Source: Schoenoplectus triqueter (lineage: Eukaryota > Streptophyta > Magnoliopsida > Poales > Cyperaceae). Taken from it: a stretch of DNA of 25,417 nucleotides. The stretch is from assembly GCA_964058805.1 (NCBI GenBank), contig CAXKVV010000393.1, positions 1-25,417 of the forward strand, given 5' to 3'. Shown in pieces: positions 1 through 8,933 of this stretch. Numbering within the stretch: the stretch's first letter is position 1; each line of letters starts with the position of its first letter. A model generated the notes under the pieces. It searched no databases. It saw nothing but the letters and a program-made list of their open reading frames with translations, and was not told the origin of the DNA. A program made the translations under genes and the position numbers.

Positions 1-147
1 CTATTAAATGATAATAAAACTTTATGAAATTTAGACACTATCAATCTATAAATAATATAACATTTATAATTTTTTCTATTTTCAAGTTTTTAATATTCAT
101 TTAAAAATTTATTATGTCAAAATAATCCATTATCAAGAATGTCCCCA
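1..147. mobile_element. Right half of a MULE-like foldback MITE (cut by window edge)
   Basis: This stretch matches, with many substitutions, the right half of the element at 8538-8924. Shared blocks include the run reading like CTATCAAATGATAATGAAA, the block 'CACTATCAATCTATAA', and the terminal part where 'AATAATCCATTATCAA' precedes a C-rich end. It has no coding potential. The left half would lie outside the window, so its target-site duplication cannot be judged. Membership rests on by-eye similarity only. Confidence 0.55.
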
Positions 148-1073
148 TTAAAATAACGTTAGTTTATTATTGACCCATTTGTAAATCTTATGGAACATCT
201 CTGGACATGGACACGTCGCATGCGGCGCTTGACACACCGAAACGTGCATATCATAATATTATTATTATTTTGCTTTCAAGCCCATGGATAGGAGCCTAGG
301 AGCAACTGGAGCAAGTACAGGTCATAGGAATATAATTCGAGCATATGGTGTGGTGGTTTAATTTTAGCCCACATATTCCTGCTAGCGTTGGGCCTAATCT
401 CCTAAGTGTATGGGCATTGTGAACCGTATCAGATGCTGGTACTGAAGTTGCCCCAGAACTCCAATAAATTCTTTGTTGAAAAATAAGGTAAAATTCTCTA
501 ATTAATCGAGAGTTTAATTGCGAAACATGTTGTCAAATGTTTGGTATATATGTCTAGTCTGGAATAAACAGTCAGATAAACAGATGTAAATATTGAATTC
601 AGATAGTCTTAGTTAATGAAGTACTTACTACTGATTGTATCATTAGTTGAAAATCTTCGCTGAGATGTAATTCCAATGCAAAAGATAGAATTTCGAGCTT
701 AAAAAGGTTAACAACTCAGTTAATCATAAAAAAAATTCTAATTTAATTTAAATAAGTCATGATTTGTGCGTGCATTCACTGAGTTTCACAAGATGATATG
801 GAGAAAGGTAAATTGTCTCTGTTACTTTGTTTATATATTTCCAGTACTTGTTGCGGACGTCAAATCTTACATGGATGTATTTGGCTCACAAAGGAATTCA
901 ATAGAAAACATATGCCATCAAAGAAAAATTTGCATTTTACTGGACATTAAGTTTGGTACTCAAAATTTTGTCACACAGTTATTCTGCACTTGCATTTATA
1001 ATTACCCCCTAATTGTGTGATTAAATCTCAGCTGAGATAAGCTAAACTACAACGAGAAATCAATAATTAAATA
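148..1073. other. Intergenic sequence 3' of DUF247 copy A
   Basis: I see no supported gene here. An 84-codon open frame at 766-1020 (+) has no recognisable domain and no codon bias, and I treat it as chance. Part of the right side of this stretch should be the 3' UTR of copy A, whose stop codon is at 1074-1076 on the minus strand. A GC-rich island around 205-245 stands out from the AT-rich background but I cannot assign it. Confidence 0.4.
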
Positions 1074-2444
1074 TTAATGATGCACATAGGGGTACATCCC
1101 ATATATGGCTTGTACCGCTGAGAAAATTAGCAGAACCACAGCAGCAATCACTGACAGAGCAGACCATGGATTATTCAAATAATCGCGCATGAGTTTCGCC
1201 CGATATTTATGCCACCTCGAGTCACAGTACAGCTGCACTTCAGCAAATAACCAGGCGAAATAGTGCTTGTCAGCATCCAGTATGCTCCAGTCGCCTAACT
1301 GGTTGAAGAAAACAGCCAGCTCTTCTTCATTCAAAAGCATGTTGTTGATGATACCACTCCGCTGAAGAAGCACTACATCTTTGTTCGAATTGATTAACGA
1401 ATCCATGAGCGCCACGTAACTCATTAAATCATGCTCCATTGCACTGCTGCTCCTCTCAAAAGCAGCGAAGTTCATGTAGATGATTCTCCGGGTTGAATCA
1501 ATCGGAAGAGTTGGTATCTCCATGACACCATTCTTAAAAGTTATATCAAACACATCAGAAGGAGATTCCTTCCTTCTGAAAGTCACACCAGCTTCCCGTA
1601 ACTCAGTTGCGCAAGGTATTGCCCTAATAGGCTTGTGAGGTTTTTTATTGGAGCGGCTTCTCGAATTCAACCACGTAATAACCGGGTTGGACCGTGAATG
1701 TTGTGAGGAGATGCTTGAGGCAGGAGATGTTATAGTGCCGCTATAACTTGAGCTTCTTTTCTTTAATATCCTACCAGGTACAAACCATTGGTAGTAGAGG
1801 TGAAGCAAGTGATGGATCTCACCATGTGCCGGGAGGTCCGGTGAGACTGAGGAGGGCTGCAAGAGGTAGAGAAGGGAGTCTCTGTCTCCTTCATAGTTAG
1901 TTATAATAGCATATAGTTTCTCCACAACAAAGAAAGGTATCTGATTTTCAAGCAAAACCAAGTCGGCAATTATCGTCTTTGCTCCCCAACCGACATCGAG
2001 CAACATATGAGGCTCTCTCGCACGTACCTTGAAGAAGAGATCCAGAATGAAACAGCCATCAAGGAGCAACATCTCGACAAATTCATCCATACTGAGGTTT
2101 ACAGTCTCACTATAACACCGGCGTGCGCGTGCCTCGAATTTTCTGATTTCTTGGATGCACGTCTCCAATTGTACTTCAGAGTTTCTGCTGAGGAAGTCGA
2201 TAAGGCATCGTAGTTTGTGTTCTTCCATTGCTCTAAGGCTCTCCTTGCCCCGGTGATAGGGGCCAATGGAGACGACCTTCGGCTCATAGAGCTCCTTGTT
2301 GTTCTTGCGTATGATGTATGGCACCCGTGAGAGAACAAACGGTTCGAAGGTATCCCATCTTAGAGTTTGTTCGAGCTTCTTCTTCAGAGAAGCCTCTAAT
2401 GGAAGCTCTATGTCTATGGCTACAGATTCTTTTTCCTTCTCCAT
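1074..2444 (-). CDS. DUF247 (UPF0481-type) membrane-anchored protein, copy A
   Basis: This is an intact single-exon gene for 456 residues, near the usual size of DUF247 (PF03140) proteins. Family hallmarks appear in order: VP at 41-42, SIGPYHRG at 59-66, MEEHK at 73-77, MLLLDGCF at 125-132, DLVLLENQIPFF at 161-172, CATELREAGV at 278-287, ITFKNGVMEIP at 301-311 and GIINNML near 364-370. A serine-rich linker lies at about 231-253. The C-terminus (about 426-450) is one hydrophobic segment followed by a short tail, the typical DUF247 membrane anchor. The start is firm: an in-frame TAA lies five codons upstream (2457-2459) and the ATG has G at -3 and +4. A weak TATA-like stretch lies about 80 bp upstream. 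The biochemical function is unknown; in grasses some members act as pollen self-incompatibility determinants. Copy B (12932-14356) is its closest visible relative. Confidence 0.93.
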   Translation of the reverse strand: MEKEKESVAIDIELPLEASLKKKLEQTLRWDTFEPFVLSRVPYIIRKNNKELYEPKVVSIGPYHRGKESLRAMEEHKLRCLIDFLSRNSEVQLETCIQEIRKFEARARRCYSETVNLSMDEFVEMLLLDGCFILDLFFKVRAREPHMLLDVGWGAKTIIADLVLLENQIPFFVVEKLYAIITNYEGDRDSLLYLLQPSSVSPDLPAHGEIHHLLHLYYQWFVPGRILKKRSSSYSGTITSPASSISSQHSRSNPVITWLNSRSRSNKKPHKPIRAIPCATELREAGVTFRRKESPSDVFDITFKNGVMEIPTLPIDSTRRIIYMNFAAFERSSSAMEHDLMSYVALMDSLINSNKDVVLLQRSGIINNMLLNEEELAVFFNQLGDWSILDADKHYFAWLFAEVQLYCDSRWHKYRAKLMRDYLNNPWSALSVIAAVVLLIFSAVQAIYGMYPYVHH

Positions 2445-2820
2445 CTCTAGAAGAGCTTAGAGCTTGTGATATCTACACTCACTTAATTCATTTTTTATCA
2501 CTCTCACGGTGACAGAGTCCCTGTTATTTAATTATTTTGAAAGGTTTTACAACGCACGTCAACAGGAGAGGACCCTTTGCAGAAAGAAAATTTAATGGTC
2601 GCCAATAAAAAAGTATAACAAAACACATTATTTTTACATTAGGTCAGAAAATATGAATAGTATACTTTGAATTTTCTCATAAGACTGGTACAAAATTTAT
2701 ATTTAATTTTGCGTTGAGTATGCAGTATTATCAGTCAAGCAAGAACAGATTTTAGCAGCCAGTACGATAAATTCAAACAATACTAGTCCAAAAGGTAGTA
2801 CACAAGTTGATCGCACCAGA
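2445..2820. other. Proximal upstream region of DUF247 copy A
   Basis: This is the stretch between the copy A start codon and the CACTA element, so it must contain the 5' UTR and core promoter of copy A. The only TATA-like candidate on the minus strand is near 2524-2536 and is weak. No other gene is visible. The CACTA insertion caps the promoter at under 400 bp from the start codon. Confidence 0.4.
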
Positions 2821-2839
2821 CACTACCAGAAAGAAAAGA

Positions 2840-2952
2840 TTTTAAAATCGGTAATTAAAGAGCTTTTACAGCTGGTTCTTAATTAAAAATCTGCTCTAAA
2901 AGTATCTTTACAATCGGTTATTAATTAAAAATCTACTCTAAAAGTCATTTTT
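2840..2952. repeat. Left subterminal repeat array of the CACTA element
   Basis: Repeated units contain a core like ATCGGTTATTAATTAAAAATC followed by CTCTAAAAG. At least two near-identical tandem units are seen (ending near 2899 and 2942). By analogy with En/Spm these are candidate transposase-binding sites; that role is inferred. Confidence 0.65.
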
Positions 2953-3595
2953 TTATTAACAACACTAAAAATGATTTTTAACTACTACATGCTTCTTGTG
3001 CTGAAAAATTATTCTATACTGAATGTGCTAATTATATTTTTATGATATTACCAATATCTTTATTAGCAATCATTGCTTCTTATTTTAATTATATTTTTTA
3101 ATAATAAATAACATAATGAACATATATTCTTTATTCAAATAAGATGAAAATCTACATAATTTCTAAGAAAAAATATTCAAAAACTGAAAAAATAACAGAT
3201 CTTGGATCTTCAACTGCATTTTTAGGGTTAAAATAAGTTGTTTTGGCCCCGAAAATTACCATAACGGTATAAATAGTTAACTCTATACATCTCGTCGTGA
3301 ACTTTTTATAACTGCATAGAACGTCTCAATCAGATTTTCTTATCAAAAATTATGACAGTTCAAAATTGAGGTGCTCATATTTTAATTTTCAGTTAAGCTG
3401 TAATCTTCATTTTTATCTGAGGTATAAATTAAAATAAATGAGAAAGATGAAGAAGAGAGGAGGGAGAATATAAATAGAGATTTCAGAACCGTGGTTGATC
3501 AACCAAAAACGTTGGATTATGTAGATAATGAACGATGAATATAATAAGTGTTCATAATCTGTGGGTATGACTTTTTTAAATTTTTTTATTGATTA

Positions 3596-3860
3596 GAACA
3601 TTTAGAAATGATATTTAACTAAAAATTATTTCTAAAATGCCTTTAGAAATGATTATTAATTAAAAATCATTTCTAAAGGTCACTTTAGAAATATTTATTA
3701 CTTAAAAATTATTTTTAAAGACTCAACCACTTTTTATTATTTTATTAAGGAATATGGACCATTTTTCATAAAATCTTTAGAGCTGATTTTTAGTTAATAA
3801 TTATTTCTAAAGGTTTCTTTAAAATCGATTATTAGTTAAAAACTGACTCTAAAGTTATGA
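3596..3860. repeat. Right subterminal palindromic repeat array of the CACTA element
   Basis: There are several units of TTTAGAAATGATT...AATCATTTCTAAAG type. The best is a near-ideal hairpin with 15-bp arms at 3640-3654 and 3665-3679 and a 10-base loop. More diverged units continue towards 3860. The motif resembles the left subterminal array, consistent with one transposase-recognition motif used at both ends. Confidence 0.65.
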
Positions 3861-4108
3861 CTTAAAAATAACTCTGCCAGAAAACCATAAAGGTAACCCT
3901 TTAAAACGGTTCTTGATGGGAACATTTCCAAAGAGTTACTAACGGTTATAATTATTTTTTTTCTTTATTTTAGAAATGATTTTTTATTAATAATAATTGC
4001 TGAATATTTCATCAAAATTTCAATAATGTCATTACTCTGTTTTAGAACCGATAATCCAATTAACTAATGCTAATTGAATTTTTCTAAAGCTTTTTTCTGA
4101 TAGTGAGA

Positions 4109-4601
4109 GGTGGAATGTGGTGCTATGTAATGTTCTATTTATGAATTAAATTAATTCTCCATATATGTGAGGTCCGCATCCAATTTATTTGAATCAACTT
4201 TTGTGGAAACTTGTCAAAATTTATAGAGAAGGTGTCTTTTTTGAATGGCATAGAGAGGTGTTATAACTAAGAAAGTGAGGTGTTTATTTGAAGCGTGTTG
4301 AATAGTCTTCAAGTAACTTTTTCAAAGTTCAAACTATTTGAACGATTTTCAAGGAAGAATAGTTGATGAAATAGTTATTTATGCCATGTATAGTATCTAA
4401 CCAGTCAAGAAGCTTATCTGATCAGCTGTCCAGCTGAGATATTTGGGGGACAAGAGATTTATCTGTTGAGAATATATATCGGTCGTTTACATATATCTAG
4501 TATCTAGAGTTCTAGACCTGTCTTAGTTGTTGATGGAGGAAAACTTTTGATACTTATTACAGAGTAAAAAAAATCAATTCCTGAGAAATGGTCGATATAT
4601 A
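4109..4601. other. Spacer between CACTA element and foldback chain
   Basis: AT-rich sequence of about 490 bp. I see no coding frame, RNA gene or clear repeat boundary in it. Confidence 0.4.
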
Positions 4602-4984
4602 TAAGTAAAGATATTGTGATTTAACTCAAAAAAATATATCAAATCATCTCTAAAATTTAATTTATGATGCTCATTAAATTCTTTATATGAAAATCTTGTG
4701 GGATGCAAAAATTTGGAATGTTTTGAACTTTTTAAGTCATCATTTTCAATTTTTAAAAATGATGTTCAAACATTGAATATTTTATTTTTTTTAGAGATGG
4801 TTATCAAAAATAAAAAAATGATGACTTAAAAATCTCAAAACACTTCAAAATTTTTGCATCCCATAAGATTTTCATATAAATAATTTAATGAGTATGATAA
4901 ATTAAAATTTAGAGATGATTTGATATATTTTTTTAGTTAAATTCACGAAAGATCTCCGTGAACTTAAGCTCACGGTATCTTTAT
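4602..4984. mobile_element. Foldback element FB1 (GTAAAG-type ends)
   Basis: This is a long inverted repeat. The left arm (motifs ATATATCAAATCATCTCTAA, ATGCTCATTAAATTC, GGGATGCAAAAATTT) is mirrored by the right arm ending near 4984. The left terminus lacks about 24 bp that the right terminus has, so the ends are not symmetrical. It is a relative of the elements at 6703-7106 and 17634-18040. It has no coding capacity. Confidence 0.78.
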
Positions 4985-5357
4985 AAAGCACAAAATATTT
5001 CATATTTCATACTTCATACTTATATCTCATATTTTAAAATTCAAATGGATGATCCAAACTGTTAAATATGATCTTCATATCAAAATCTCCTTGGTAATCA
5101 AATTTTATATTTTTTTACTATTTTTGTGAAGGGCTACAAAATTCATTGATATGACGTCATCTGAACCATTTAATATCAATGATTTTCTATTCCTTTAAAT
5201 AAATAGCAAAAAATCCAAAAAATATAAAATTTTATCACCAAGGAGATTTTGATATGAAGATCATATTTAACGGTTTGGATCGTCCATTCAAATTTTAAAA
5301 TATGAGATATAAGCGTGAAGTACGAAATATTTTGTGCTTCATAAAGCACATTAGCAC

Positions 5358-5358
<1 letters not shown>
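4985..5358. mobile_element. Foldback element FB2 (GGTGCT-type ends)
   Basis: Nearly the whole unit is an inverted repeat. The left arm contains GATCTTCATATCAAAATCTC and the right arm contains its reverse complement. The centre is close to the palindrome ATGACGTCAT around 5152-5161. The right terminus runs into a (TC)n tract. The left terminus abuts FB1 directly without a microsatellite and seems to lack its outermost bases. It shares its internal core with FB3 and FB4. Confidence 0.8.
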
Positions 5359-5414
<56 letters not shown>

Positions 5415-5418
5415 AAGA
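5359..5418. repeat. Palindromic (TC)n(TA)n(GA)n microsatellite linker
   Basis: About 60 bp of TC repeats pass into TA repeats and then GA repeats, making an almost perfect self-complementary hairpin. It separates FB2 from FB3. Confidence 0.95.
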
Positions 5419-5775
5419 GTTGGGCTATGGTGCTATGCATAGCACAAAACGTCCTCGTGCTATGGATCAGTTCTTTGTTTTCAAAGTTCAAATGATCGAT
5501 CCAACCGTGCAAAATAATTTTCATATGAATATCTAGATTTAGATCAAATTTTATATTTTTAGATTTTTTTACTATTTTTTAAGATAGATAGAAAATCACT
5601 TGATTTAGTTATTATGAGCCATTCAAAAGAAGCGATTTTCTAACTATCTTAAAAAATAATAAAAAATTCTAAAAATATATAAAATTTGGTCAATTTCTAG
5701 ATATTCATACGAAAATTATTTTGTACGGTTGGATCAACCATTTACACTTTGATATGCACAGCACCGTAGCCCAAC
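5419..5775. mobile_element. Foldback element FB3 (GTTGGGCTA-type ends)
   Basis: A 357-bp foldback with ends GTTGGGCTATGGTGCT and, inverted, GTTGGGCTACGGTGCT. The arms share with FB2 and FB4 a GATCCAAC block, a TTCATAT block and an ATTTTATATTTTT block followed by TTTACTATTTTTT. GA/TC microsatellites bound both sides. No coding capacity. Confidence 0.85.
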
Positions 5776-5799
5776 TCTCTCTCTATATATATAGAGTGA
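5776..5799. repeat. Short (TC)n(TA)n(GA)n linker
   Basis: A 24-bp microsatellite hairpin, the same type as at 5359-5418 but shorter. It separates FB3 from FB4. Confidence 0.9.
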
Positions 5800-6189
5800 G
5801 GCTATGGTGTTTCGCGAAACACAAAATCTCTCGTGCTTCGCATTCATATCTTGAATTTAAAAGTTCAAATAGTTGATCCAAACCATTGAACATAATATTC
5901 ATATTGAACTATGTTTGGAGATCAAAATTTATATTTTTTTTGAAAATATTTACTATTTTTTAGATGGGTACAAAATCACTAGTTTTGGATGGTGCAGAAA
6001 TCGTTAGATCAACAAACATTGTACCCATTTAAAAAATAGCAAAAATTTAAAAAATATATAAAATTTGATCTATAAGGATATTTCAATATAAAGATGATGT
6101 TCAACGATTTGGATCGGTTGTTTGAACTTTCAAATCCGAGATATGGATGCAAAGCACGAGAAATTTTATACTTCGTGAAGCACCATAAC

Positions 6190-6190
<1 letters not shown>
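5800..6190. mobile_element. Foldback element FB4 (GGCTATGGTG-type ends)
   Basis: A 391-bp foldback. The left end reads GGCTATGGTGTTTCGCGAA and the inverted right end reads GGTTATGGTGCTTCACGAA. The arms match again around CTCGTGCTT, GATCCAAACC and TACTATTTTTTAGATGGG. Several arm blocks are shared with FB2 and FB3. No open frame. Confidence 0.85.
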
Positions 6191-6220
<30 letters not shown>

Positions 6221-6234
6221 GAGAGAGAGAGAGA
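6191..6234. repeat. Palindromic (TC)n(TA)n(GA)n linker
   Basis: A 44-bp self-complementary microsatellite separating FB4 from FB5. Confidence 0.95.
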
Positions 6235-6651
6235 GTTTGGCTACGGTGATTCTATAAGCAATTCATCCAAGTGCTTATGACTCAAATTTTAAAATTCCAC
6301 GCCTGAAATTTTAATTTAAATAGCTCAAAAATTTTCATATCATAATCTTGTAGATTATCAATTTTCATCACGTTTGGAGTTAGTTTACTATGCTTAATGA
6401 TTTTTGAAAGATAGTAACATTTGTCCTATAAAATGGGTATTTTTAATTATTTTTAGAGATATCTTTAAAAAATTATTAATCATATTAAACTAACTCCAAA
6501 TTTGATGAAAATTGATAATCTACAAGATTATAATAGATTATAATATGAACAATCTTTTGAGATATTTAAATTCAAATTTCGAGCATGATATTTTGAAATT
6601 CGAGCCATAATGCTTACGGCTCGAAATGCTTATGGAATTATCGTAGTTAAT

Positions 6652-6653
<2 letters not shown>
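6235..6653. mobile_element. Foldback element FB5 (GTTTGGCTACG-type ends)
   Basis: A roughly 419-bp foldback. Its arms are clear in the blocks ATAATCTTGTAGATTATCAA and TTTGGAGTTAGTTTA near 6345-6385 and their reverse complements near 6485-6530. The ends match less well (GGCTACGGTGATTC against GTTAACTACGATAATTC on the inverted side). Its internal sequence is unlike FB2-FB4. Confidence 0.78.

Positions 6654-6702
<49 letters not shown>
6654..6702. repeat. (TA)n(GA)n microsatellite linker
   Basis: About 30 bp of TA repeats followed by about 20 bp of GA repeats, between FB5 and FB6. The TC side of the palindrome is absent here. Confidence 0.95.
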
Positions 6703-6703
<1 letters not shown>

Positions 6704-7106
6704 TAAAAATATCGTGAGCTTAAACTCACGGAGGCCTTCTGTGAGATTAACTCAAAAAATATATTAAATCATCTCTAAATTTTAATTTATCATGCTCATT
6801 AAATTTTTATATGAAAATTTTATGGGATGCAAAAATTTGAAGTGTTTTGAGTGTTTTAAGTCATCGTTTTTAATTTTTTAAAATGATATTCAAATATTAA
6901 ATATTTTATTATTATTTTTAGAGCTGATTTTCAAAAATTAAAAAATTACATATAAAGAATTTAATGAGCGTGATAAATTAAAATTTAAAAATGATTTGAT
7001 GTAACTTTTCATATAAAGAATTCAATGAGCATGATAAATTAAAATTTAAAAATAATTTGATGTAATTTTTGACTTCCGTAAGATTAAGCTCAAGATGTAT
7101 CTTTAC
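6703..7106. mobile_element. Foldback element FB6 (GTAAA-type ends)
   Basis: A 404-bp foldback. The left end reads GTAAAAATATCGTGAGCTTAA and the inverted right end reads GTAAAGATACATCTTGAGCTT. The arms share with FB1 the AATCATCTCTAAATTTTAA block and GGGATGCAAAAATTTG. The right arm carries a local duplication: two copies of a unit containing AATGAGCGTGATAAATTAAAA near 6955-7060. Confidence 0.8.
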
Positions 7107-7128
7107 TATATATATATATATATATATA
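7107..7128. repeat. (TA)n tract closing the foldback chain
   Basis: About 22 bp of TA repeats directly after FB6. Confidence 0.9.
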
Positions 7129-8528
7129 TTCAAGGTAGCCATGACATATAGAACTTCCCAAAATTACAATTTTCTTCTGGTCCCCATATGTACTTTCCTC
7201 TTTTATTTGTCTCAACATGTAAAGAGGCATGAAGCAAACTAGGAAAGAAAATAGTATTTGATGTGTCCATAAATTGGTCTTAGTACCTGACAATGGAGTA
7301 CAATTTTGATGTTTGCACCAACATTTTTTTTGAACCTTTCAAGCCAATATACTTATAGGTAACTAATTTCATCTTCAAAGGTCCATTCAATAAATAGCAC
7401 AAGAATGGTATCATTAGATTAGTAAAAGTGGAATAGTGGTAGAATAATGATTTTTGAAAGAGTGAAAAGAAGAATAGTATTTTAAATTATTTGGGAGAGT
7501 GAAAAATGTTGTTCGGTAAAAAATAGTTGTAATTGTAGGATGATAAATTATTTTTATATGTTGGTGAAAGTTAAAAGACCAAAATATTCTCGGACTTTAA
7601 ATTTCATTCTTTATTTAACATAAGTTTCTATTAACTCAAACCAATAAATTAATTTAATTTATACATTGGAGTAATATTTCATTAAAGTTTTTGACGGAGT
7701 AGACACTTCCTTTAACTATTTTATTTAACATTTTTTTCACTTGGTATCACATTTGACTAGGTAGCATGTGATGTGGTAGTAGTTGAGCAATATCATTTAG
7801 TTAATTATTATAGAAACTTTTGAGTACAGGAAAGAAATTGAGAAAATAACAAAAAGAATGAATTAATTTTTTTGACGACTAGTTTGCATCACTTTCTGAG
7901 ACCTAGTGAAAAGGAGTGAACCACCTTAAAAGACACATTCCGAGTAAATATTTGGCGTTAGTCCAATCTACGTAGTTGAAGAATAGAGCAATAAGTCTTT
8001 TGAAGAATATAGCAAAGAAACCTGAATTCAAAATGGATTCTAACTCCCAAGAAAATGACAGATCATTGCATTTAATTTAATTAAAGTTTTGTGCGGAGCG
8101 GATCACTAGTGGAAAGAATTATAGATTTTTTTTGGGTGCTAATTAAAGATGGGTGGGATAAAGTTAAAACACAAGGAGCCGAATGTGATGCTTTCGAGTT
8201 CCGCACGTGCATAGACGTGTCAATGAAAAAAATATAACGAATTATTCTGACATTTTCAATAATTTAAATAAATTCGGATATTAGAAAAATGAAGTTAAAA
8301 GTACATGCTGAGTATATAACTAGCATACTAGCAAACATTCAATGAAGCGTATGTTGATTCAGGTCCCGTGATTATTTTTTTTATTTTAAAAATATTAAAG
8401 TGGATATTTACCTACTTAAAAAAGAATATTTAATAGGAACAAGTAGAAAATATATATAAAGCTAAGAATACAACGCAAATTGCAAAAGCGCAACAAAAGT
8501 GAGGATTTTGACATTGCAGAGACAAGGA
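7129..8528. other. Intergenic AT-rich region
   Basis: No gene is supported. The minus-strand 67-codon frame at 7090-7293 ends in TA-repeat-encoded Ile-Tyr residues and is a chance frame. I see no clean transposon termini. Confidence 0.4.
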
Positions 8529-8537
8529 TTGTGATAT
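8529..8537 (+). repeat. Left 9-bp target-site duplication TTGTGATAT
   Basis: An exact match to 8925-8933, immediately outside the G-rich inverted-repeat end of the element at 8538-8924. Confidence 0.85.
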
Positions 8538-8924
8538 GGGTGGGGATAACTTTATAATGGGTTATTTTGGCAATTTTGTCAATGAACCCTCAAATAAATA
8601 TAAAAAAATAAATAGAAAGAAGTTTATAAATATGTTCTTTTACTTATAGTTTGATAGTATTTTAAAGTTCATATAATTTCATTATCATTGGATAATTTAT
8701 CAAAGAATATCAAAATTATATATAATTTGTAACGGTTACAACTTAACGATCTTTTATTGACTATCAAATGATAATGAAATTACATGAACTTTGAAACACT
8801 ATCTATCTACAAGTAAAATAATATATCTATAAAAAAAATTCTATTTTTAAGATTTTTTTGATATTTATTTAAGAATCTATTGTTAAGATTATCAAAATAA
8901 TTTATTGTCAATTGATCCTCACCC
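8538..8924. mobile_element. MULE-like foldback MITE, 387 bp
   Basis: The termini are GGGTGGGGAT and, inverted, GGGTGAGGAT. The inverted homology runs through most of the element, with TTATTTTGGCAATTTTGTCA on the left mirrored near 8882-8910 on the right. It is flanked by a perfect 9-bp duplication (TTGTGATAT), the size typical of Mutator-like elements; hAT elements usually make 8 bp. There is no open reading frame, so it is non-autonomous. Diverged relatives lie at 16688-17076, at 1-147 and probably near 19810-19971. Confidence 0.85.
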
Positions 8925-8933
8925 TTGTGATAT
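8925..8933 (+). repeat. Right 9-bp target-site duplication TTGTGATAT
   Basis: An exact match to 8529-8537, immediately outside the CTCACCC right end of the MITE. Confidence 0.85.

Larger units (their letters stand above)
2821..4105. mobile_element. Non-autonomous CACTA (En/Spm-type) transposon
   Basis: The left end reads CACTACCAGAAA and the right end, on the opposite strand, reads CACTATCAGAAA. These are the CACTA-superfamily terminal inverted repeats. The flanks are AGA at 2818-2820 and AGA at 4106-4108, the 3-bp target-site duplication expected of this superfamily. The 1,285-bp body has no transposase-like open frame, so it would depend on a transposase in trans. Both subterminal zones carry many copies of a short AT-rich motif in direct and inverted orientation, the arrangement in which TnpA-like proteins bind known En/Spm elements. 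Both ends and the duplication are intact, so the insertion looks fairly young. Confidence 0.88.

Noticed and set aside
2007..2512. Plus-strand and out-of-frame open frames inside DUF247 copy A (2007-2213, 2318-2512 plus; 2099-2338 minus)
   Set aside because: They overlap a full-length, domain-matching gene in other frames and show no family similarity of their own.
6538..6729. A 63-codon minus-strand frame with Ser-Leu and Tyr-Ile repeats
   Set aside because: The repeats are the translation of the (GA)n and (TA)n microsatellites and the frame lies inside FB5.
4602..7106. Regular repeat-spacer pattern considered as a CRISPR array
   Set aside because: The units are long inverted repeats of about 400 bp with microsatellite linkers in a plant genome. 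There are no short direct repeats with unique spacers and no cas genes.
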